The notes beneath the pieces were generated by a model. The model saw only the letters and a list, made by a program, of their open reading frames with translations. It was not told the origin of the DNA and searched no databases. Made by a program: the position numbers and the translations under genes. Below, in pieces: positions 17,562 to 24,904 of a stretch of 47,862 nt of DNA. The stretch comes from Dialister succinatiphilus YIT 11850. Its GTDB lineage: Bacteria > Bacillota > Negativicutes > Veillonellales > Dialisteraceae. The stretch spans positions 64,845 to 112,706 of the forward strand of contig NZ_JH591188.1 of NCBI RefSeq assembly GCF_000242435.1, in the 5' to 3' direction. Positions within the stretch are counted from its first letter, which is position 1. Every line of letters begins with the position of its first letter.

Positions 17562-18722
17562 ATGGGTTTATCCATCAGGGATATACTGATACTGGATTAT
17601 TTTGACGGAAAGCCGCTGCATCATCGGATACCGCCTTATAAACTGCATATCTACGGCCCCGATGCCAATACCCGGATTGATGCCCTCATGGAAGATGGAT
17701 GGATACGGTCCAGCCGGCCTCAGGAGACGGTGAACATGCTTCCGGACAAGGTGCTTTCTGATTTCCTGAAGCGCTATGACCTGTCCGGCGAAGGAACCCA
17801 TGCGGAGCTGACGGGTCGGGTGATTTCCAAAATCCCGGAGAAGGACTATGCCCATGGAGTGCCCCGGATTTACGTACTCACCAGAGAAGGAAAGGCGGAA
17901 ATTGGCCATCACATGGCCTATGTGCTGAATGTGCGGGAAAATTACGGATTAACGGAAGGGGAAATCGGGGAGTCCCAGAATGCCCTGACCCAGCGGGGGG
18001 AACCTTTTACGGCCCGGGATATTCTGTACCGCGCTTTCCAGCAGAAAATCGCTCTGTATACCATGGCGGGGGAATGGTCCAAGCTTCGGAATATGTACTA
18101 CACGGTGGCCAATTTCTACCTGCGCATCAAGGACAAGGCCCATGCCCTGCCATACCTGTACCTTGTCTTTTTCATGGATATGTCGGGCATGGGAAATAAG
18201 AATAACCTGGTGCCCTATGAGAACCTGTTCCCCACCCAGAAGGGCATGATCCTTCTCATGGATGAAATACGGAAAGAACTACATCTGACGCTGGAAGATG
18301 TGAAGACATCCTTCCTGTCCTCCATTGCCCGCATGGCGCCAAGGCTGCCTTTTTCCTATTTTTCGCCCCAGATGATGGCATCCATGCTGCTGGAACGGCT
18401 CCGGGGGCGGGATTTTAACGGCACCCGCTACATTGCGGACCGCAACGTGCCGGACCCGTCTTCCAAATCCTATCACTACGTGCCCTACGGCAGGAGCGAG
18501 GCCAGGACGCCTTTGCGGCGGACGCCGGCAGTGAAGCCGAAAATCATGGCGCCACCGGTGCTCCGTATGCCCACCTTCACGGCGCCGCCGCCTTTCCGCC
18601 CCAGCGAAAACACGCCTCCTCTGCCCAAGGTGCCCCGGCCGGGACCGGAAAAGCCGGTGATGCCCAAGCCTTCGAGAAAAGAGAAGAAGGGACTGCTGGA
18701 CAGGATTAAGGACCTGTTTTGA
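17562..18722 (+). CDS. Hypothetical protein with a SAP-like domain
   Basis: I do not recognise this 386-residue protein. Residues about 60-92 (LPDKVLSDFLKRYDL, then GTHAELTGRVISKIP) fit the SAP helix-turn-helix consensus, in which a Leu-rich helix is followed by Gly-Thr-xx-Glu-Leu and a second helix; SAP domains often bind nucleic acid. RIYVLTREGKAEIGHH follows near 102-117, resembling the wing of a winged helix. Residues 150-290 are helical and Tyr-rich without a recognised fold. From about 320 the chain turns Pro-rich and ends in a basic amphipathic tail (SRKEKKGLLDRIKDLF). There is no signal peptide, so it should be cytosolic. The start follows AAAGGAGGG. It is monocistronic just upstream of tRNA-Arg. 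A nucleic-acid-linked role is inference. Confidence 0.75.
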   Translation: MGLSIRDILILDYFDGKPLHHRIPPYKLHIYGPDANTRIDALMEDGWIRSSRPQETVNMLPDKVLSDFLKRYDLSGEGTHAELTGRVISKIPEKDYAHGVPRIYVLTREGKAEIGHHMAYVLNVRENYGLTEGEIGESQNALTQRGEPFTARDILYRAFQQKIALYTMAGEWSKLRNMYYTVANFYLRIKDKAHALPYLYLVFFMDMSGMGNKNNLVPYENLFPTQKGMILLMDEIRKELHLTLEDVKTSFLSSIARMAPRLPFSYFSPQMMASMLLERLRGRDFNGTRYIADRNVPDPSSKSYHYVPYGRSEARTPLRRTPAVKPKIMAPPVLRMPTFTAPPPFRPSENTPPLPKVPRPGPEKPVMPKPSRKEKKGLLDRIKDLF

Positions 18723-18819
18723 CTGTTATGGGCTTCTCGCTCTTCTTCCGAGGCGTCCCTGCTTTCAGGAATGGGGCGCACCATCCGGCGGTAAGCGGAC
18801 AGCAGGCCATATGTCACCC

Positions 18820-18848
18820 TTTACAAAATCCCATTCTTTTTGTAAAAT
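18820..18848 (+). promoter_or_regulatory. Promoter of the tRNA-Arg gene
   Basis: TTTACA (18820-18825) and TAAAAT (18843-18848) are 17 bases apart, and the tRNA begins 10 bases later. The two hexamers are part of a 9-bp inverted repeat, TTTACAAAA (18820-18828) and TTTTGTAAA (18838-18846). Confidence 0.75.
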
Positions 18849-18857
18849 AAAACTAAT

Positions 18858-18934
18858 GCGTTTGTAGCTCAGCTGGATAGAGCAGCGGTTTCCTAAACCG
18901 TGTGTCGGGAGTTCGAATCTCCCCAAGCGCACCA
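18858..18934 (+). tRNA. tRNA-Arg, anticodon CCU (reads AGG)
   Basis: The 77-base sequence folds as a cloverleaf. The acceptor stem pairs GCGTTTG (18858-18864) with CAAGCGC (18924-18930), one pair being G-U. The D arm contains AGCTCAGCTGGATAGAGC. The anticodon arm GCGGT/ACCGT has loop TTCCTAA with anticodon CCT at 18892-18894, and the T arm is GGGAG/CTCCC with loop TTCGAAT. The discriminator A and CCA end are encoded (18931-18934). It has its own promoter and a strong terminator, so it is a single-gene unit. Confidence 0.97.
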
Positions 18935-18944
18935 TGATAAAATC

Positions 18945-18977
18945 AGCACCTTTGAGATTTCTCAAAGGTGCTTTTTT
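18945..18977 (+). terminator. Intrinsic terminator after tRNA-Arg
   Basis: A perfect 12-bp stem (18945-18956 with 18961-18972), a 4-base loop and a TTTTTT tail. Confidence 0.93.
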
Positions 18978-19179
18978 GCTGCAGCGGTCACTATGAAATT
19001 CATTTTATTGTCTTTGTCAGCTGTTTCCTATACTTATTACAAGAAACGAATTGACGCAGGTATTCTTTCCGTTTCCCTGTCATATAGACGAAAGTGCTGG
19101 GGTGCGGAGAAATCTCACTTCAAAGGGAGGAGGCCCCTTGCGGCAGGCGTTGTGGGTGCAGAGGAAGGCTATCACCGGT

Positions 19180-20235
19180 TTATGATTCATGGGAAAACCA
19201 TCCTTTCGTATGGTTGGCGATTCTGACCAGGGTGAGCATGACCGGGACTTCCGTGAGGACGCCTACGGTGGTGGCCAGGGCGGCGGGGCTGGAGGCACCG
19301 AAGAGGGCTACAGCCACCGCTACGGAAAGTTCAAAGAAATTGGAAGCGCCGATCATGCCGGCAGGGGCGGCGATGGAGAAGGGAAGCTTCAGCATATGGG
19401 CAGCTCCATAGGCCAGGAAGAAGATAAAGAAGGTCTGAATGGTTAAGGGCACTGCGATGAGAAGGATGTGCAGGGGATTGGAAAGGATCATGTCCGCCTG
19501 GGAGCTGAAGATGATGACCAGGGTGAGAAGAAGGCCTGCCGTGGTTACATGGTCGAATTTGTGGACGAAAACCTTATCCAGATAGGCTTCGCCGCGGTTC
19601 TTCACCACCAGGCGGCGGGTCAGTACGCCGCCGGATAAAGGAATGACTACGAAAAGAAAGACACTGACAAAGAGAATGTCGTAGGGAACGGATACCTGGG
19701 AAACACCCAGAAGGAATTTCACAATAGGCACGAAGGCCACCAGGATGATCAGGTCGTTGGTGGCTACCTGGACCACTGTGTACGCCGGATTTCCATGGGT
19801 GAGAGTGCTCCACACAAAGACCATGGCCGTGCAGGGGGCGGCGCCCAGAAGGACAGCGCCGGCCAGGTACTGTCTGGCCAGCTCCGGATCCATGAAGGCG
19901 CCAAACAGGTGGAAGAAGAAAAAGGCGGCAATGCCGTACATGGTGAAGGGCTTAATGAGCCAGTTCGTCACCCAGGTCACCAGAAGGCCTTTTCCATTTC
20001 TTCCGGCCTGTTTGATACTCTGGAAATCGACTTTAATCATCATGGGGTAAATCATAACCCAGATGAGCACTGCCATGGGAAGAGAAATGCCGTCTATCTG
20101 CAGGCGCCCCAGAAAGCGGGGCAGGGCGGGAAGGAAATGGCCCAGGGCCACGCCCAGTGCCATGCACATCAGCACCCACAGGGTGAGATAGCGCTGGAAA
20201 AAGCTCATATTTTTTTCTGTATCAGCAGCATGCAT
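19180..20235 (-). CDS. acr3: Arsenite efflux transporter, ACR3 family
   Basis: This integral membrane arsenite exporter of the bile-acid/arsenite transporter superfamily has 351 residues and about ten membrane segments. The conserved TM4 cysteine is C135 in LGAAPCTAMVF, followed by the typical WSTLTHGNPAYTVVQVATNDL. The start at 20235 lies 9 bases after AGGAG; an ATG at 20244 touches the ribosome binding site directly and is less likely, and a later Met starts at MSFFQRYL. It overlaps the 3' end of arsR by 14 bases, so the two form one arsenic-controlled operon. No arsenate reductase (arsC) gene is in the window. Confidence 0.94.
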   Translation of the reverse strand: MHAADTEKNMSFFQRYLTLWVLMCMALGVALGHFLPALPRFLGRLQIDGISLPMAVLIWVMIYPMMIKVDFQSIKQAGRNGKGLLVTWVTNWLIKPFTMYGIAAFFFFHLFGAFMDPELARQYLAGAVLLGAAPCTAMVFVWSTLTHGNPAYTVVQVATNDLIILVAFVPIVKFLLGVSQVSVPYDILFVSVFLFVVIPLSGGVLTRRLVVKNRGEAYLDKVFVHKFDHVTTAGLLLTLVIIFSSQADMILSNPLHILLIAVPLTIQTFFIFFLAYGAAHMLKLPFSIAAPAGMIGASNFFELSVAVAVALFGASSPAALATTVGVLTEVPVMLTLVRIANHTKGWFSHES

Positions 20236-20524
20236 GATGGTCATCTCCTGTGTCTGTCACTTGAAACAGCTCCTCGATGAACCGGGCGAGCTCCCGGCCT
20301 TTGGTCTGGTTCAGGGAGTAGTACACCCATCTGCCTTCTTTTCGGCTGTTAACCAGACCGGCCTCACAGAGTACTTTCATGTGGTGGGACAGAGTGGGCT
20401 GGGAAAAATGGAGATTTTCCAGAAGCACGCAGGCGCATTGTTCGCCCTGCTCAAGCAGTTTGATAATGCGAAGGCGGCTTTCATCGGTGATGGCCTTCAG
20501 CATGATGATTTGTTCTTTTGGCAT
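20222..20524 (-). CDS. arsR: ArsR-family arsenite-responsive repressor
   Basis: This 100-residue winged-helix repressor should release the ars promoter when it binds As(III). The likely metalloid site is the C30-x-C32 pair (EQCACVLLE) at the start of the DNA-binding region, as in ELCVCDL-type ArsR proteins. The recognition helix lies around SQPTLSHHMKVLCEAGLV (41-58) and the wing around EGRWVYYSL (63-71). The C-terminus ends in HHACC, which may offer extra thiol ligands. The start at 20524 follows GAGGAGG about 11 bases upstream; a reading from 20581 would begin in the operator. The upstream region holds a near-consensus promoter with two palindromes. Confidence 0.93.
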   Translation of the reverse strand: MPKEQIIMLKAITDESRLRIIKLLEQGEQCACVLLENLHFSQPTLSHHMKVLCEAGLVNSRKEGRWVYYSLNQTKGRELARFIEELFQVTDTGDDHHACC

Positions 20525-20555
20525 AGGTTTAGGGACCTCCTCGTATTTACCGACA

Positions 20556-20599
20556 TCAATATATTGAAGAGCATAGCACATAGATTGACCTGCGTCAAT
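20556..20599 (-). promoter_or_regulatory. arsR-acr3 promoter with two palindromic operators
   Basis: On the minus strand TTGACG (20593-20598) and TATGCT (20570-20575) are 17 bases apart, with TGC extending the -10. The inverted repeat ATTGAC-N4-GTCAAT (20584-20599) covers the -35, and the perfect palindrome TCAATATATTGA (20556-20567) lies at the expected transcription start. Both match the TTGA/TCAA style of ArsR/SmtB operators, so repression by the downstream ArsR is likely. Confidence 0.8.
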
Positions 20600-20664
20600 A
20601 TGTAGGACAGGGGACAGGGAGGGCTGATGCTGCGGAGCCGCTGGCTCGGGAGAGGGTCAAAGGG

Positions 20665-20695
20665 TTTAAAAAAGCGCGCCCAAAGGGCACGCTTT
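20665..20695 (-). terminator. Intrinsic terminator of the EamA transporter gene
   Basis: Read on the minus strand, AAAGCGTGCCC pairs with GGGCGCGCTTT (11 bp including one G-U) around a TTT loop and is followed by further T residues. It lies about 130 bases past the stop codon. The rest of the 20525-20826 gap shows no gene. Confidence 0.75.
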
Positions 20696-20826
20696 CGGTG
20701 TGAGGGGGCGGCTTACTTCTGGGCGCCAAAGGCGTCTGAGCCTTACTGCCTGTGGAAATACGGTTTCCCCGCAAATCTGCAAAGCGCATGGATGACGGCG
20801 GGCAGAGTCTTTTGGCGGATGGGCCC

Positions 20827-21708
20827 TTATTTCCTTGCCACTGCCGCCACGGCCAGGATGATGAGGGCCATGCCGAGGAGCTCCCAGAAGCCGAAGGTGA
20901 GGCGGAAGATGAGAAAGGAAAAAAGAATGGAGGACAGCGGCTCGATGGCAGAAATAATGCTGGCTTCCGTGGGGAGGATATAGGCCACGCTGCTGAGGTA
21001 GAGAACAAAGGAGCAGACCGTGCCGAAAATGACCACATAAGCGAAGGCAAGGAGCACGGACGTATCCACGGTGCCGGTGAAAGGCGTGAGGGCTGTCACC
21101 GGCAGGAGAAAGAAGGAGGCCGTGAACATGCCCCAGCCTACCACTAGGGGCGCTCCGTATTTCTTAATGATGCGCACCGGTTCCACCGTATAGAGGGCAC
21201 AGGCCAGAGCCGACAGAAGGCCCCAGAAAAGGGCTTTTTCAGAAATGGCGAGACTTTTGAAGTCACCGCCCGTGGCAATGAGGGCCGTGCCGGCTATAGC
21301 GAAGAAGGCGCAGAAAATCTCCATCATCCGGGGCTGCCTCTTTTCTGACAGGCAGTACCAGAAAATGATGAGGATAGGCATGAGGTATTCCAGAATGGTG
21401 GCAGTAGGCGCATTGCTGTATTGGATGGAGGCAAAGTAGCCGTACTGGGTGCCCAGCATGCCGAAGGCACTGAAAATGAGGAGGTCCCGGCGATCCTTCC
21501 GGTCCTTCCATAGGGCGAATAGATTTCCTTTGAAGAAATGGGTCAGAAGAAGTAAAAGAAATCCGGCGGTCAGGAGCCGGAAAAAGGTAAGCCATGCAGG
21601 GGCTATATGTTCATTAATTAGAAGGAACTGGCCTGCAATGCCGCTGCTGCCCCAGAAGACGGAGCCGGCAGAGGCAGAGAGGAGCCCTTTTTTCCTATCA
21701 GCAGTCAT
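20827..21708 (-). CDS. EamA/DMT-family transporter
   Basis: This 293-residue inner-membrane protein has about ten hydrophobic helices in two EamA halves, the usual drug/metabolite transporter layout. The N-terminus reads GSVFWGSSGIAGQFLL and the second half ALACALYTVEPVRIIKKYG and PTEASIISAIEPLSSILFSFLIF, the latter being the conserved ending of EamA repeats. Such carriers often export amino acids or metabolites, but the substrate cannot be assigned. The start at 21708 follows AAAGGATGA. It is monocistronic with its own terminator on the minus strand. Confidence 0.9.
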   Translation of the reverse strand: MTADRKKGLLSASAGSVFWGSSGIAGQFLLINEHIAPAWLTFFRLLTAGFLLLLLTHFFKGNLFALWKDRKDRRDLLIFSAFGMLGTQYGYFASIQYSNAPTATILEYLMPILIIFWYCLSEKRQPRMMEIFCAFFAIAGTALIATGGDFKSLAISEKALFWGLLSALACALYTVEPVRIIKKYGAPLVVGWGMFTASFFLLPVTALTPFTGTVDTSVLLAFAYVVIFGTVCSFVLYLSSVAYILPTEASIISAIEPLSSILFSFLIFRLTFGFWELLGMALIILAVAAVARK

Positions 21709-22048
21709 CGAATCATCCTTTCAGTCTGTTTTACGAGCATATCATAACAAATGGAAATAAGGGCCGCAAGGAAGGGCGCTCTTTCCTGAAAGGTCCGGCA
21801 GGAGGGGCGGAGGGAATGACAGATGTTTCCTGGCGGCGCAGGGGAAAGTGCTTCGGCAGTGAATTTTGAAAAGAACCGGCACAGGGGAAATGGAAAAGCA
21901 GGGGAGAGTTTTTTTATTTCCTTTTTTTTGAGACTGGCCATTCCATCACCGGACTATGTACACAGAGAAACGGAGAGAGCGGAGCCGGCCCGGGCGGTAG
22001 GCTTTCTGCGGTTCTCCTGGAGATTTCATTTAGAAAGGAAGGATACCC
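21709..22048. other. 340-bp intergenic region between divergent genes
   Basis: This gap separates the EamA gene (minus) from the DUF2922 gene (plus). It contains none of the palindromic repeat modules that fill most other gaps. A T-rich stretch (about 21909-21930) may be promoter-related, but I could not place a convincing -35/-10 pair. No gene is supported. Confidence 0.5.
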
Positions 22049-22255
22049 ATGAAAAATCTGGCACTCGTATTCAAAACCAACAGTAAATCCACCATGACCA
22101 TTACCCTGGCCAATCCCAGGGATAATGTGACTCTGGACGAAGTCAAAGCGGCAGCAGCGAAAATGATTCCAGTCCTCGTCACCAGCGCAGGAGCAGATGT
22201 GACGGGCCTGGAAAAAGCCACTGTGATTACCACCTCCGAAGAAGAGCTGGCGTAA
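22049..22255 (+). CDS. DUF2922 family small protein
   Basis: This 68-residue protein matches the DUF2922 pattern: LALVFKTNSKSTMTITLANPR at the N-terminus, then DEVKAAAAKMI and a short beta-rich end (EKATVITTSEEEL). The family is small, widespread in Firmicutes and of unknown function. The start follows AAAGGAAGG. A DUF1659 gene follows 31 bases downstream, the usual partner of this family, so the two are almost certainly cotranscribed. No signal peptide or membrane segment is visible. Confidence 0.85.
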   Translation: MKNLALVFKTNSKSTMTITLANPRDNVTLDEVKAAAAKMIPVLVTSAGADVTGLEKATVITTSEEELA

Positions 22256-22286
22256 GTTTTTGTGAAGGTAGAAAGGAAGTCATACT

Positions 22287-22511
22287 ATGGCAGTGAAAAA
22301 GGAAGCATACGACGTAAAGGTTCAGATTCGTTTCGAAAACGGGACTAACAGCTACGGCAAAACCGCCGTGAAGACCATGTCTCTGGGACAGATCAAACTG
22401 GGCGCCACCGACCAGGAGCTCCTGGATGCAGGGACCGCCCTGGCAGGTCTCTCCTCCATGCCTCTGGCAGGGATTCGGAGAATCGATACCGGTGACCTCG
22501 TAGAAGGCTGA
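22287..22511 (+). CDS. DUF1659 family small protein
   Basis: This 74-residue protein resembles DUF1659: a lysine-rich start, a central beta-hairpin-like part (VQIRFENGTNSYGKTAVKTM), then LGATDQELLDAGTALAGL and a short C-terminal strand ending RIDTGDLVEG. The function is unknown. It is preceded by AGAAAGGAAG, follows the DUF2922 gene by 31 bases and ends at a terminator, making a two-gene operon of small cytosolic proteins. Confidence 0.82.
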   Translation: MAVKKEAYDVKVQIRFENGTNSYGKTAVKTMSLGQIKLGATDQELLDAGTALAGLSSMPLAGIRRIDTGDLVEG

Positions 22512-22522
22512 GGCATAAAGGC

Positions 22523-22551
22523 AAAGGCCGCGGAGAAATCCGCGGCTTTTT
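22523..22551 (+). terminator. Intrinsic terminator after the DUF2922/DUF1659 pair
   Basis: GCCGCGGA (22527-22534) pairs with TCCGCGGC (22539-22546) around a GAAA loop, extended by A-T pairs and followed by a TTTTT tail. Confidence 0.88.
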
Positions 22552-22692
22552 GCGTGAAAGAATTTGAAATGTGAAAAAGAAGCCATGGGAGGTTTTGCGT
22601 CCTCTTGCCGGTGATTCCAAAGGCAGCGAAGGCCTTCCGATTTTCACTTACTGCGGGCAACATTCCTGCTTCGCCCGGTGGCAGGAATGGGT

Positions 22693-23559
22693 TCAGCCTT
22701 TTTCGGGCAGGGCGGGGCCCGTAGTTTCTGCTTCTTCTACAAACCAGAGGGGATGGGCCTTTTGGAGCTCCCGGCGGAGGGATGCTCCTTCACCTTCATT
22801 TTCCAATATCATGAAAAAGGCGGAGCCGGAGCCGGTCATCAGGACGGGGCGGGAAAGGGCGTGAAGGGCGCAGGCAGTTTCCCGGAGGATGGGGTCCAGC
22901 GGGAAAAGGGCCGGTTCAAAGTCATTGGCCAGGGAGGAAAGAAGAAGGGGAAGGTTTCTTGTTTCCAGGGCCCTGATGCAGCTGCCGGTATTGTCTTTCA
23001 GGCGCTTTGGAAGGGCGTCGATGGCGGCGTAGGCTCTGGCGGTGGATTCAGAGGTCTGGGGGCGGATGATGAGAAGAGGAAGCCCTTCCCAGGGGGGAAG
23101 GGCGGTGAGCTTATCGCCGATGCCTTCGCAGCGGGCGGCGCCGCCGGCCACGCAGAAGGGAATGTCAGCGCCCAGGGAAGCACCCATGGCGGCCAGGTCG
23201 GAAGGGGAGTCGCCGGTTTCATACAGGGCAGCGAGGCCGCGGAGCACAGCGGCCGCATCAGAGGATCCGCCACCCATACCCGCCTGGGAGGGGATTTCCT
23301 TGGCAAGGGTCATGGAAACGCCGGGCAGCTGCTTTTTCCGGAGAAAAAGCTCCGCTGCCTTCACCATGAGATTGTCCCTGCCCTCCGGGGCGCTGCCTTT
23401 GACGACGGTCAAGGTGGTGGTGTCTGCCTTTTCCAGGGTAATGGTGTCGGAGAGGGAGATAGAGTGCATGACGGAATCAATGTCATGGTATCCGTCCGTC
23501 CTTTTTTGACCTACAGACAGGGTGAGGTTGATTTTGGCATAGGCTGTTTCCTGTATCAT
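22693..23559 (-). CDS. ispE: 4-diphosphocytidyl-2-C-methyl-D-erythritol kinase
   Basis: This 288-residue GHMP kinase phosphorylates CDP-methylerythritol in the MEP route to isoprenoid precursors. The substrate lysine lies in AKINLTL (K9), the glycine-rich ATP loop is PSQAGMGGGSSD (90-101) and the catalytic Asp is D132 in GADIPF. The C-terminal VLMTGSGSAFF motif is also typical. The start at 23559 follows AAGGAG. A minus-strand TATAAT lies at 23590-23595. The gene stands alone between the DUF pair (convergent) and a repeat cluster. Confidence 0.95.
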   Translation of the reverse strand: MIQETAYAKINLTLSVGQKRTDGYHDIDSVMHSISLSDTITLEKADTTTLTVVKGSAPEGRDNLMVKAAELFLRKKQLPGVSMTLAKEIPSQAGMGGGSSDAAAVLRGLAALYETGDSPSDLAAMGASLGADIPFCVAGGAARCEGIGDKLTALPPWEGLPLLIIRPQTSESTARAYAAIDALPKRLKDNTGSCIRALETRNLPLLLSSLANDFEPALFPLDPILRETACALHALSRPVLMTGSGSAFFMILENEGEGASLRRELQKAHPLWFVEEAETTGPALPEKG

Positions 23560-23589
23560 TTCGTGCTCCTTAGGGAATAGATTTCCTTT

Positions 23590-23595
23590 ATTATA
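23590..23595 (-). promoter_or_regulatory. -10 box of ispE
   Basis: TATAAT on the minus strand, about 30 bases before the ispE start codon. A -35 hexamer is not obvious in the GC-rich sequence upstream. Confidence 0.5.
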
Positions 23596-24154
23596 TCCTA
23601 TGGATGGGAATAGGGGGAGTGGAAGATAGGGATGGGGACACGCCCTTTGGGGCGTGAGGGTTCTAAAGTTTGACGGGGCTATCGCCCCGAGGGTTCTTAA
23701 GTTTGACAGCGGCTATGCCGCTGAGGGTTGTGGAGGGCGCCTTTTAATTGATAGAAGGCGCCCTTTTATAAAAAACCTTCACAACCGGGCTTTCGCCCGT
23801 GGGAAAACAGGCCAGCCTCGCTTCGCTCGAGGAAATGCATTCCCCCTTTGGTGGCTGGCGCCACCACCTTGCCCGGTGGGAAGCATGTCACTGGATTCGC
23901 GGGTCGCCTACAGCTCCCCTATGAATCCAGTTCCTTTGCCACCCCCTCTGCGAGGTGGCACAATAACCCGTGCTTATTGTAGAGCCGCTTATGAAGAAAG
24001 TGTTTCGCGGAGCTTTATTCTGCCCCCTGAACAGGGGGAAGTCCGGCGAGGCCGGATAGGGGGAGGCGAGCGCAGCGAGCCAATCAGCAGAATGCTTACT
24101 ATGCCATATGACACAGAAAGCCAATCCCGTAACGCTGACTTTATAAGTATTGCC

Positions 24155-24225
24155 CCCTAAAGGGGAAACGACTCACTATATTTTGCGCGTCGCTAGCGCT
24201 CCTTCAAAATGTGTTCGCTGTGCAC
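24155..24225. repeat. 71-bp hairpin module, copy in ATTGCC/GGCAAT loop
   Basis: Same length, ends (CCCTAAAGGGG to GTGCAC) and insertion point as the copy at 8569-8639. The left arm here reads TATTTTG against CAAAATG, so one outer pair is lost. Confidence 0.88.
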
Positions 24226-24345
24226 CGAAGGGCAATCCACAACCCTCGGGGCCGAAGGCCCCGTCAAACTTACGAACCCTCCGGCCCATAGGGCCGGTCC
24301 ATCTTAAGAACCCTCCCTCATAACGCTGACTTTATAAGTATTGCC

Positions 24346-24416
24346 CCCTAAAGGGGAAACGACTCACTACATTTTGCGCGTCGCTAGCGCTCCTTCAAAA
24401 TGTGTTCGCTGCGCAC
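24346..24416. repeat. 71-bp hairpin module, second nearby copy
   Basis: Same ends and insertion point as the copy 120 bp upstream, with intact arms ACATTTTG/CAAAATGT. The end reads GCGCAC rather than GTGCAC. Confidence 0.88.
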
Positions 24417-24787
24417 CGAAGGGCAATCCGCAACCCTCGGGGCCAAAGGCCCCGTCAAACTTACGAACCCTCCGGCCAAGGGCCGGTCAATCCTAAGAAC
24501 CTTTCCCCTCTGAACCCCATGAACCCTCACACCGGAGGTGTGTCCAAGGGCGAAGCCGGATAGGGGGAGGCGAGCGAGCCAATCCGCAGAATGCCTATCA
24601 TGTCATATGACACTGAAAGTAAATCCCGTAACGCTGACTTTATAAGTATCGCCCAAAGGGCGATACCACAACCCTCGGCCTGAAAGGCCGTCAAACTTAA
24701 GAACCCTTGGGCCGAAGGCCCATCCATCTTAAGAACCTTTCCCTCTGAACCCTATGAACCCTCGTGCCGCAGGCTGCGATTTCCCTA

Positions 24788-24816
24788 TTTACCTCACTTT
24801 ATCATAGTGCTATAAT
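24788..24816 (+). promoter_or_regulatory. Promoter of the glutamate synthase gene
   Basis: TTTACC (24788-24793) and TATAAT (24811-24816) are 17 bases apart with a TGC extension of the -10. The predicted transcript start near 24823 gives a leader of about 80 bases. Confidence 0.8.
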
Positions 24817-24843
24817 ACAAAATACAACTTAAGTTTTCCGATG

Positions 24844-24882
24844 CCGGACGAAGCAGCTTTTCAGCTGCCTGTCCGGTTTTTT
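24844..24882 (+). terminator. Promoter-proximal terminator in the gltB leader
   Basis: CCGGAC (24844-24849) pairs with GTCCGG (24871-24876), and inside it GCAGCT (24853-24858) pairs with AGCTGC (24863-24868), followed by TTTTTT. It ends 8 bases before the gltB ribosome binding site and only about 20 bases after the predicted transcript start, so full-length transcription needs readthrough or antitermination. Confidence 0.8.
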
Positions 24883-24904
24883 GTTTCTACGGGAGGCGCG
24901 GAGT

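Larger units (their letters stand above)
23630..24780. repeat. Composite palindromic repeat cluster, about 1.1 kb
   Basis: There is no gene here. An element of about 0.9 kb is bounded by GGACACGCCC/GGGCGTG near 23637 and by the ACACC/GGTGTGTCC hairpin ending at 24545. Inside are TTGAC-hairpin-GAGGGTT units, the covarying palindrome with arms ACTGGATTC (23890-23898) and GAATCCAGT (23923-23931), and the CCGGC hairpin. It also has two consecutive GTAACGCTGAC-like cores, each followed by a 71-bp module (24155-24225 and 24346-24416). A further partial copy with an empty hairpin runs to 24780. Confidence 0.85.

Noticed and set aside
18765-18965. Minus-strand 66-codon frame with GRFELPTHGLGNR text
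   Set aside because: This is the well-known false translation of a tRNA gene in reverse complement.
19180-20524. Full ars island with arsenate reductase
   Set aside because: Only arsR and acr3 are present. No arsC-like gene lies within several kb on either strand.
24823-24882. Known glutamine or T-box riboswitch in the gltB leader
   Set aside because: Only about 20 bases precede the terminator, too few for a T-box or glnA-type aptamer, and no conserved core was seen.
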